Part shown: piece by piece, positions 1 to 7,400 of the stretch
How the letters are laid out: each line of letters begins with the position of its first letter
Position numbering within the stretch: the stretch's first letter is position 1
Assembly (NCBI GenBank): GCA_019119635.1
Contig: DWWP01000014.1
Coordinates: 1-64,000 of the forward strand
Length of the DNA: 64,000 nucleotides
Source of the DNA: Candidatus Dietzia intestinipullorum
GTDB taxonomy: Bacteria > Actinomycetota > Actinomycetes > Mycobacteriales > Mycobacteriaceae
Direction of reading: 5' to 3'
The notes under the pieces: generated by a model
What the model saw: the letters and a program-made list of their open reading frames with translations, nothing else
Databases searched by the model: none
Told to the model about the DNA's origin: nothing
Translations under genes and position numbers: made by a program

Positions 1-282
1 GTCCACGGCGCCGACCCCAACTGGGGGCGGGTGGCCATGGCGATCGGCAAGTGCCAGGAGGACACGGACATCGACCCGGAGGGCATCCGCATCGTGTTCG
101 GCGACCTGGAGACCTACCCGGCGTTCCCCGGGGAGGCCGAGCTCGAGCGGCTCACCGAGATCATGCGGGCAGACGAGGTGACCATCGCGGTCGACCTGGG
201 CGTGGCGGACGGGTCGTGCACGGTCTACGGCTGCGACCTCAGCCGCGAGTACGTCTCGATCAACGCCGACTACACGACCTGA
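1..282 (+). CDS. argJ: ArgJ C-terminal part (glutamate N-acetyltransferase), cut by the window edge
   Basis: This is the last ~93 residues of an ArgJ-family protein, open at the left edge. ArgJ transfers acetyl from N-acetylornithine to glutamate in the cytosolic arginine pathway. The visible part has the DPNWGR segment seen near the C-terminal part of the beta chain, and it ends in YVSINADYTT, the classic ArgJ terminus; the frame runs intact from base 1. In related genomes argJ is normally followed at once by argB. Here the next gene is an esterase on the opposite strand, so this copy is either outside the arginine operon or the last gene of a rearranged one. The catalytic Thr lies outside the window. 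Confidence 0.88.
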   Translation, partial: VHGADPNWGRVAMAIGKCQEDTDIDPEGIRIVFGDLETYPAFPGEAELERLTEIMRADEVTIAVDLGVADGSCTVYGCDLSREYVSINADYTT

Positions 283-304
283 GCGTCGCCCGGCCCCGCG
301 GCGG

Positions 305-1288
305 CTACCCGGCGGGGCTGGGGTCGTCGCGCGTCATCGACAGGATGGTCCGACGGGTGCCCTCCCAGACGTCGCCGGAGATGTCACTCCACGGATCGTG
401 CCGGCCGGGGACGATCGAGACCCGCGCCTGGTCGCCGGCCTGCCGGGCCAGCCGGACGTAGTTCTCCGACTGCTCGGGCCGCACCACCTTGTCGTCGCTG
501 CCGTGGACGCACACCACCGGCACCCCCGTGGGCAGGTGGGTGACCGGGGAGGCCTCGCGATAGCGCTCGCCGCGCTCGTCGGGGCGGCCGCCGAGAAGCC
601 CGGCCACGTACCGGTCCCCGGCCCGCTCGGCCATGAGCATGTCCCCGACACCGGCCAGGGACACGCAGCCGACCACGGGGACGCGCGGGTCGGCCCCGGG
701 CAGGTCCGTCGGCAGTCCGCCGCGTCCGGCGACCCACAAGGCGAGGTGCCCGCCCGCGGAATGCCCCGCCACCACCACGCGCTGCAGGTCGAGGCGGCCG
801 TCCATCTCGGCGTTCACCTCGGACAGGTGGTCCACTGCGCTGCACACGTCGGCGGCGGTGGTGGGCCACCCGCCCCCGGAGCCGACGCGCCGGTACTCGA
901 TGTTCCACACAGCCACGTCGAAGGAGGCCAGGTCGCGCGCCTGGTTCTTGAGCGAGGACACCCCGAGTGCGTCCTTCCACCCGCCGCCGTGGATCAGCAC
1001 CACCACGGGCAGGGCCGGATTGGCCGACTCGGGCAGGTAGAGGTCCCCGAAGGTCTGCTGGTCGGTGTCGCCGGGCTCGTCGTAGAAGTACCGGCGGGGC
1101 TGCCGGACGGGCACGGCCCCCTCCGGAGGCCGGTAGGGGCGGGGGGTGGACTCGACGCCGTGGCCCTCGCTCAGCTCGCGGTCCTCACCGCCACGCACGG
1201 CGGCCATCGCCCCCACGGCCGCGACCCCGGTTCCCGCCGTCAGGCCGATGAGCACAGAGCGGCGGGTGCGGGCGGGGTGGCGGGGCAT
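305..1288 (-). CDS. Tat-type exported alpha/beta hydrolase (esterase/lipase of the HSL-like class)
   Basis: A 327-aa serine hydrolase. The N-terminus has TRRSVLIGL followed by an Ala/Gly-rich hydrophobic stretch, which fits a twin-arginine signal and export. The oxyanion-hole motif HGGGW is at about residues 100-104, and the nucleophile elbow GHSAGG has Ser177. An acid lies in HGSDD (about D265/266) and the catalytic His is in GRHDPW (about H297), so the triad is complete. The family hydrolyses short acyl or carboxyl esters; the substrate cannot be read from sequence. It stands alone, with its 3' end facing argJ (22-bp gap). Its upstream region holds the remnant of a second fadD6 3' end. Confidence 0.8.
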   Translation of the reverse strand: MPRHPARTRRSVLIGLTAGTGVAAVGAMAAVRGGEDRELSEGHGVESTPRPYRPPEGAVPVRQPRRYFYDEPGDTDQQTFGDLYLPESANPALPVVVLIHGGGWKDALGVSSLKNQARDLASFDVAVWNIEYRRVGSGGGWPTTAADVCSAVDHLSEVNAEMDGRLDLQRVVVAGHSAGGHLALWVAGRGGLPTDLPGADPRVPVVGCVSLAGVGDMLMAERAGDRYVAGLLGGRPDERGERYREASPVTHLPTGVPVVCVHGSDDKVVRPEQSENYVRLARQAGDQARVSIVPGRHDPWSDISGDVWEGTRRTILSMTRDDPSPAG

Positions 1289-1329
1289 GCGGCGGCGGGG
1301 ACTCCTCGGTCGGGGGAGACGCGCCCCGG

Positions 1330-1380
1330 TCAGGCGGTGCCGGCGACGACGTCGTTCACCGCACCATCGTAGTAGGAGAC
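1330..1380 (-). pseudogene. Remnant of a second fadD6-like 3' end
   Basis: Read on the minus strand this fragment encodes VSYYDGAVNDVVAGTA then a stop. The intact fadD6-like gene 270 bp away ends APYYDGAEDDVVAGTA and stop, so 12 of the 16 residues agree, and the DNA is close to identical around the stop. Homology fades upstream of this, and no start or body of a gene is present. I read it as the scar of a tandem duplication or recombination that deleted most of a paralogue. Confidence 0.6.
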
Positions 1381-1481
1381 GGGCGGTCCGGTAGCCGCCG
1401 CCCGACCCCCGACCCGGCGAAACCGGCCCTCAGACTGCGAGGGCATAAAAGAAAACTAACCTAACACGCGGTCGGTTAACG

Positions 1482-1549
1482 GCCCCTCAGGCGCCGCATA
1501 TGAGGTAGGCGGCCTTGAAAGGTGTAGCGACTGCTGGCGTCTGAGGGGC
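1482..1549. repeat. Imperfect inverted repeat, 14-bp arms
   Basis: The left arm gcccctcaggcgcc (1482-1495) is complementary to ggcgtctgaggggc (1536-1549) with one mismatch, around a 40-nt loop. It lies 53 bp past the fadD6-like stop codon, so it may fold at the end of that transcript. It lacks a clear T-run, and a remnant of a mobile element end is an alternative reading. Confidence 0.4.
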
Positions 1550-1601
1550 GTTCGAGAAGTCGTGGACACGCACGTGTGTCGCGTGTTCACAGAGTATTTT
1601 C

Positions 1602-3482
1602 TCAGGCGGTGCCGGCGACCACGTCGTCCTCCGCCCCGTCGTAGTAGGGGGCGTAGCCGCGGGCCGAGGTGAGGACGTAGAGCGGCTCGTCGAAGGCGGC
1701 GGTGTCGAACCCCTGATCGCGAAGTTCGGTCTTGCGGCTCTTGAACGTGGAGGTGGTCTCGAGCTCGGGGGAGAGCCGGATGAAGACCGGCACCGCGTAC
1801 GCGGGCAGCGCCGCGCGCAGGTGTTCGGCCAGGCCGGCGCCGTCGAACTCCGCGCCGTCCTGCAGTCGCACGGCCGCCATGCCGGCCTTGCCGTCCGCTC
1901 CCGGCATGGCCACCCCGTAGACCACGGCCTGGTCCACCCCGTCGTAGGCGCCGACGGCGCCCTCGACCTCGGTCGTGGCGACGTTCTCGCCCTTCCACCG
2001 GAACGTGTCGCCCAGCCGGTCGACAAACGAGGCGTGCTTGAGGCCCTGGTCCAGCAGGAGGTCGCCGGAGATGAACCAGGCGTCGCCGTCGGCGAAGGCG
2101 TCCCGGACGATCTTCTTCTCCGTGGCCTCGGGGTCGGTGTAACCGTCGAAGGGCTGGGTGCTGGAGATCCCGCTCAGCAGCAGGCCCACCTCGCCCTTGC
2201 CCACGCGGCGCAGGCGTCCGTCCTCGCCGCGGAGCGGCTCGCCGGTGTCGGGGTCGTACTCCACGAGCGCGAAGTCCATCGGGCAGTAGCCGGTGGTCTT
2301 CTCGACGTTGAAGGCGTTGACAAAGGCGATGTTGCACTCGCTGGCGGCGTAGAACTCGCAGATCCGGTCGATGCCGAAGCGCTCGCGGAACTCGGTCCAG
2401 ATCTCGGGGCGCAGCCCGTTGCCGGTCATCACCCGCACCTTGTGGTCCCGGTCGCCGGGACCGGGCTCCTGGTTGAGCAGGTAGCGGCAGATCTCGCCGA
2501 TGTAGATCGCGGCGGTGGCGCCGTTGGCGCGCGCCTGGTCCCAGAATCGCGACGCGGAGAAGTGCTCCTCCACGGCGAGGCACGCGCCGGCGGCCAGGAC
2601 ACAGCCGAGGCCCACCGTGAGGGCGTTGTTGTGGTACATCGGCAGGTGCGACATCAGCACGTCGTCCCGCTTGAGCCGCACGCCGGACAGTCCGAAGCCG
2701 GCGAGCGCCCGGTTCCACCGGTAGTGCGACATCGTCGAGGCCTTGGGCAGGCCGGTGGTGCCGGAGGTGAAGATGTAGAAGGCGGTCTCGGTGCCGACCG
2801 TCTGGTCCGCGGCGGGCGGGTTCTTGGCGCCGACGGCCGGGCTGAGGGTGGCGAGTTCGTCCTCGAGCCACGTCAGCCCGTCGAACTCGGCGGGCCGGGC
2901 CCCGGCGGTGTATCCGCGGTGGGGGAGGTCGATCTCCGAGCCGACGCCGATCAGTTCGCCCTCCCAGTCCTCGCGGGGCACCGAGGCGAGGGTCTCCGCG
3001 CACTCGGCCCCCATCAGCACCACCCGGGAGGCGAGGATCTTCTGCGAGTGATCCAGCACCTCGCCGCGCTGCTGGTGGTTGAGCAGCCCCACCGAGGCAC
3101 CCACCTTGACCGCCCCGAGGATGCCCAGGATCACCTCGGTCCGGTTGGTCATGCAGATCCCGACCGTGTCCCCGCGGGTGACGCCGTGCGCGCTGAGCAC
3201 CTCGGCGATCCGGTTGGCCTGGGTGTTGGCCTCGCTGTAGGTGACCTCGGTGCCGCGGAAGCGCAGGAACGGCGAGTCGGGCTGTCTGGCGGCGAGCTCC
3301 TGGAAGCGCTTGCCGATCGAGACGCGGTCGGTCTCGCGCGAGGTCCGGACGGTCTTGAGTCCCTTGAGGACCGTGGGCAGGTCGGCGAGGATGCTGGGCA
3401 ACCCCTTGGCCAGGTCGACCGGGGTCAGCGTCCGTGCGCCCCCGTGCGCCTGCGGGGCGGTGGGTGAACTCGTCTGGGTCAC
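1602..3482 (-). CDS. fadD6: Very-long-chain acyl-CoA synthetase, FadD6-like
   Basis: A 626-aa ANL-superfamily enzyme that activates fatty acids to acyl-CoA via acyl-AMP. The AMP-binding P-loop TSGTTGLPKAS is at about residues 239-249. The downstream FYAASECNIAF block replaces the usual YGxTE motif and is typical of the FATP/very-long-chain group to which mycobacterial FadD6 belongs. SGDLLL and FVDRLGDTFRWKGENV are the later adenylate and hinge motifs. The length is close to FadD6. Translation starts at GTG, overlapping the stop of the upstream TetR gene by 4 bp (GTGA), which implies translational coupling and shared control. A relic of a second copy of the 3' end lies at 1330-1380. Confidence 0.88.
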   Translation of the reverse strand: MTQTSSPTAPQAHGGARTLTPVDLAKGLPSILADLPTVLKGLKTVRTSRETDRVSIGKRFQELAARQPDSPFLRFRGTEVTYSEANTQANRIAEVLSAHGVTRGDTVGICMTNRTEVILGILGAVKVGASVGLLNHQQRGEVLDHSQKILASRVVLMGAECAETLASVPREDWEGELIGVGSEIDLPHRGYTAGARPAEFDGLTWLEDELATLSPAVGAKNPPAADQTVGTETAFYIFTSGTTGLPKASTMSHYRWNRALAGFGLSGVRLKRDDVLMSHLPMYHNNALTVGLGCVLAAGACLAVEEHFSASRFWDQARANGATAAIYIGEICRYLLNQEPGPGDRDHKVRVMTGNGLRPEIWTEFRERFGIDRICEFYAASECNIAFVNAFNVEKTTGYCPMDFALVEYDPDTGEPLRGEDGRLRRVGKGEVGLLLSGISSTQPFDGYTDPEATEKKIVRDAFADGDAWFISGDLLLDQGLKHASFVDRLGDTFRWKGENVATTEVEGAVGAYDGVDQAVVYGVAMPGADGKAGMAAVRLQDGAEFDGAGLAEHLRAALPAYAVPVFIRLSPELETTSTFKSRKTELRDQGFDTAAFDEPLYVLTSARGYAPYYDGAEDDVVAGTA

Positions 3483-4105
3483 GGTGTCTCCTCGTCAGAT
3501 GTGGGAAAGGGCTTGTCTGGGGTGCCGGAGAGTCCTCGCCACGCCAGCTCGACGACGACGTCGGCCGCCACGGACCTCTCCGTCGCGCGGTGGGCGATCC
3601 GGTCCGCGACCGCCTCGCCCGCGCCGACCAGCGCTGTCGCGACCACCTCGAGGACGTCGCGGCCCCGATCGTCGGTCGAGCTGTGCTCGAGGAGGTCGGT
3701 GGTGAGGTCGATGAGGACCGACCGCGTCTTCTCGACCTCGTCGCTGAACACCGGCTCGGCGGAGGCCTGCCGGTAGACGACGTTCCACGAGTCGGAGTGC
3801 CGGTCGACGAACTCGAGGAACGCCTCGACGACGCTCTTGAGCCGGCCCCGCGAGCCCATCGGCCCGGTCGCCGCGGCCGTGAGGTGCTCGATGAGCCGGC
3901 CGGACTCCCGGGTGACGCAGGCGGAGAACAGCTCCTCCTTGGACCCGTAGTACAGGTAGAGCATCGGCTTGGAGATCCGGGCATCCCGGGCGATCAGGTC
4001 CATGGAGGCCGATCGGTATCCCAGGTCGGAGAACACGCGGATGGCGGAATTGAGCATCTGCTGCTCGCGGATCGCGCGGGGGATGCGTTTGGTCCCGGTG
4101 GCCAC
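3479..4105 (-). CDS. TetR-family regulator of the fadD6 operon
   Basis: A 208-aa TetR/AcrR repressor. The N-terminal helix-turn-helix covers about residues 10-60 (SMDLIARDARISKPMLYLYY); the C-terminal ligand domain is variable. I chose the GTG at 4105 because a GGAGGAG lies 5 nt upstream; a GTG 15 codons further out lacks this. The gene precedes the acyl-CoA synthetase with a 4-bp overlap, so it probably autoregulates and answers to an acyl-CoA or fatty acid (inference). A 16-bp inverted repeat 50 bp upstream is the likely operator. The divergent neighbour is the DUF2613/aftD transcript. Confidence 0.85.
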   Translation of the reverse strand: MATGTKRIPRAIREQQMLNSAIRVFSDLGYRSASMDLIARDARISKPMLYLYYGSKEELFSACVTRESGRLIEHLTAAATGPMGSRGRLKSVVEAFLEFVDRHSDSWNVVYRQASAEPVFSDEVEKTRSVLIDLTTDLLEHSSTDDRGRDVLEVVATALVGAGEAVADRIAHRATERSVAADVVVELAWRGLSGTPDKPFPTSDEETP

Positions 4106-4155
4106 AGGTTCTCCTCCCGGGTCGTGACGTGGTGCGGTGCGCCGTGCCACACCAA

Positions 4156-4171
4156 CTTACCCGCCAGTAAG
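4156..4171. promoter_or_regulatory. Candidate TetR operator upstream of the tetR-fadD6 operon
   Basis: CTTAC-N6-GTAAG inverted repeat, 51 bp upstream of the chosen tetR start and within the divergent promoter region shared with the DUF2613 gene. Arm length and spacing are typical of TetR-family operators. The assignment to this regulator rests on position only. Confidence 0.45.
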
Positions 4172-4281
4172 GAGATGTGTGGGTCGGTCTCCGCGATCGG
4201 TGTCCGCGACGGTGATAGTCTGCGTGCGTCGGCGTGCCCCCGGCATGCCCGCCCGTGTCCACGATCTGCAGGGAGAACTCG

Positions 4282-4449
4282 ATGAGCTTCGGTACCGGAG
4301 CGCTCGCCAGCGCCGTCGGAGGACTCGTGCTCGGCGGGATCGTGGCCTTCGGCGCCAACACGGCGATGGCGCAGAACTCCATCCCCGAGGTCGAGCAGCC
4401 ACCCGCCGACCAGGCCCTGCTGGGCCAGGTCGAGTACGGCGCCCGCTAG
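4282..4449 (+). CDS. DUF2613-type small exported protein beside aftD
   Basis: A 55-aa protein with a single hydrophobic segment (ALASAVGGLVLGGIVAFGA), a possible AMA signal-peptidase site, and a short acidic tail ending EYGAR. The ATG at 4282 follows GGGAGAA at a good distance. It matches the small DUF2613 protein that in mycobacteria (Rv0236A) sits directly upstream of aftD, and the same arrangement is present here with an 18-bp gap. Its role is unknown; co-transcription suggests an accessory function for the arabinosyltransferase, which is inference. Confidence 0.75.
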   Translation: MSFGTGALASAVGGLVLGGIVAFGANTAMAQNSIPEVEQPPADQALLGQVEYGAR

Positions 4450-4467
4450 CCCCCGGCGTCTCCCGAG

Positions 4468-7400
4468 GTGGTCCGCGGGGCCCGTCGCGGCGGCGGCCTC
4501 CGTGACGCGGTGGTCGCCTTCCTGGCGTTCCTGCTCCTGGCCTGCCTGCAGGCCCCGGGCATGGTCGTCCCGGACACCAAATACGATCTCGTCGTCGACC
4601 CCTGGCGGTTCCTCTCCCAGGCCGCCCACGTGTGGACCGGCACCTCCTTCGCCGGGCACGTCCAGAACCAGGCCTACGGGTACCTCTTCCCGCAGGGCCC
4701 CTTCTTCGCGCTCTTCGACCTGGTCGGACTCCCGGCCTGGCTGACCCAACGCCTGTGGTGGGCGGTCGTGCTCACCGTGGCCTACGTGGGGATCGTGCGC
4801 GTGGCCGCGGCGCTGCGCATCGGCTCGCCGGGCACCCGTGCCGTGGCGGGCCTGGCCTATGCGCTCGCGCCGCGCATGCTCGGCGACCTGGGGTCGATCT
4901 CCTCCGAGATCTGGCCGGTCGCGCTCGCCCCGTGGGTGCTGTTGCCCGTTGTCCGCGTCCTGCAGGGCCGCATGTCCCCGCGCCGCGGCGGGGCCGGGGC
5001 GGCGGTCGCGCTCGCGCTCATGGGCGCGGTCAACGCGGTGGCCACGGCCATGGCGTGCCTGCCGGCGATCCTGTGGTGGGCGATGCACCGGCCCGGCCGC
5101 ACGTGGGGCCGACTCGCCGCGTGGTGGATCCCCCTGTCGGTGGCCGTGTGCGTGTGGTGGGCCGTCCCGCTGCTGGTGATGGGTCGGGTCTCGCCGCCGT
5201 TCCTCGACCACATCGAGTCCGCCGCGGTGACCACCCGGTGGGCGTCGGTGACGGAGGTGCTGCGCGGCGCGGCGACGTGGGTGCCCTTCGTTTCCACCGA
5301 CCGGGTCGCGGGGGCCGCGCTCACCAGCGAGCCGGTGTTCGTGCTGGCCACCGGCGTGGTGGCCGCGGCCGGCGTCGTGGGACTTCTCGTCCGCGGGATG
5401 CCGGCCCGGGGACGGTTGCTGGCGATGGCGGCCGTAGGACTTGTCCTCATGTCCGCCGCCTGGGTCGGCCCGGCGGGCGGGGGCGTCGCCGAGCTCGTGC
5501 GCGACTTCCTCGACGGGCCCGGCGCCGCGCTGCGCAACGTGCACAAGGCCGACCCGCTGCTGCGCCTGCCGCTCGCGCTCGGGCTGGCGCACCTGCTCAC
5601 CCGAGTGCTCGCCACCGTCGTGCCCCGCGACGGCGCGGCGCCGCCGGCGGACGACGCCCGCCCCCGTCTGCGGGAGTTCGCGACGCACCCCGAGCGCAGC
5701 CGCGTCCTGGTCCTGGGGCTGGTCGTCGCGCTGGCGGGCACCGTCGCGGTGGCCCCGGCGTGGCTCGGCAGGCTCGCGCCGGTCGGCGCGCACGAGGGGC
5801 TGCCGGGCCACTGGACACTGGCCTCGCAGTGGTTGTCGGAGAACGCGCCGGTGCCCCCACCCGGGGACGACGACGGCTCCGATCCGGCCGCCACCACCCG
5901 GGCACTGGTGGTCCCGGGGGCGTCCTTCGCGCGCCAGCTCTGGGGAGTCACCCGCGACGAGCCGCTGCAGCCGCTCGCCACCACCCCGTGGGCGGTCCGC
6001 GACTCGGTGCCGCTACAGCCCGCGCCGGCGGTCCGGGCGCTCGACGCCGTGCAGCGCCGCCTGGCCGACGGCCGGCCCGCGCCGGGCATGGCCGCCACGC
6101 TCGCCTCGCTGGGCGTCGGGTTCCTGGTGGTGCGCAACGATCTGTCGGAGGAATCGGGGGCGGCCCGCCCGGCGCTCGTCCACCAGTCCGTCGACGGGTC
6201 GCCGGGCCTGGCCAAGGTGGCGGAGTTCGGTGAGCCCGTGGCTGTCGGCGGAGGGGACGAGCCCGACGACGGAGACGAGGGGGACGACGACGAGGCGTCC
6301 ACGGTCGCCGATTCGGGCCTGCGCCCCGAGTACCCCGCAATCGAGATCTACCGGGTGGACTCGCGGCTGGGAGCCGACGCCTCGGGGGAGGGGCCGCCGC
6401 GGTCGGCCACCGCCCCGTACACCGTCGAGTCGCGCGACCTGCCCGTGGTCGCGGGCGGCCCGGAGTCCCTCTCTCGACTGGACGACCTGCTGGCGGCGGG
6501 CGACACCACCGGCTCCCCGGCGCGGGTGACGCGGTTGCTCGAGGCCGACGCGCGGGAGGCGGGCGTGGACCCGTCGGCCGACCCGCTGCAGCGGCCCCGC
6601 CCGGTGGCGCCGCCGGGGACGGTCCGGACCGACACCCCGGCCGACCGCGAGACCGATTTCGGCCGGCTGGACCACAACTCCTCGGCGATCCGCGCCGAGG
6701 GCGACCCGCGCCGGAGCCGGGGCACGGTCCCGGACTACGCGGCCACGGTGGCCGGGTCCGACCTGCCGGAGCTCGCCCGGGCGCAGTGGTCGGGGGCGCG
6801 CGTGACGGCGTCGTCGTCGGCGTCGGACTCGAGCCAGCCGGGCGTGGTGCAGCCCGCCTACTCGGTGGCGGCGGCCGTCGACGACGACCCGGACACGAAC
6901 TGGCGCTCCGGTGGCGCCGGGTCGGCGTTCGGGGAGTGGCTCGAGGTCGACCTGCCCGAGCCCGTCGACCGGGGCCAGTTGCGGATCACGGTGCCGGAGC
7001 CCGAGAGCGGCCCGGAGGTCACGACCCTGTCGGTCCGCACGGACGCCGGTACCACCACGGTGTCCCCGACGACGGGGACCGAGACGGTCGTGGCGCTGCC
7101 CCCCGGCCCCACCGACCGCGTGCGTGTGACCGCGACCGGCTTCGCCGACGGCGGCCGCGGCACCCACTTCGAGGTGTCCGAGATCGGCCTGCGCAGCGGC
7201 GATCGCGAGATCCCGCTCCGTCGGGTGGTCACCGTGCCCCCGCAGCCCGGGGACGCGGGCCCACCGTCCGGGTGGCTGCTCACCCAGCAGCTCGGGGGTC
7301 GCTCGGAGTGCGTCCACGGGGGCGACCGCACCGAGGGGCTGGCGGGCGCGCGCGAGGAGACCGGCGCGGTCCGGTGCGCCGCCGGCCTCGGGCTCGCCCC

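Larger units (their letters stand above)
1289..1601. other. Intergenic region between esterase and fadD6-like gene
   Basis: About 310 bp without an intact gene. It holds a short reverse-strand remnant of a fadD6 3' end (1330-1380), an A/T-rich stretch around 1445-1466 that could be part of the esterase promoter, and a 14-bp-armed inverted repeat (1482-1549). No tRNA or small ORF with a good ribosome binding site was seen. Confidence 0.5.

Noticed and set aside
1821-3467. Long open frame on the plus strand inside the acyl-CoA synthetase gene
   Set aside because: It mirrors a well-supported gene on the other strand; the Arg/Gly/Val-rich translation has no domains and results from high third-position GC.
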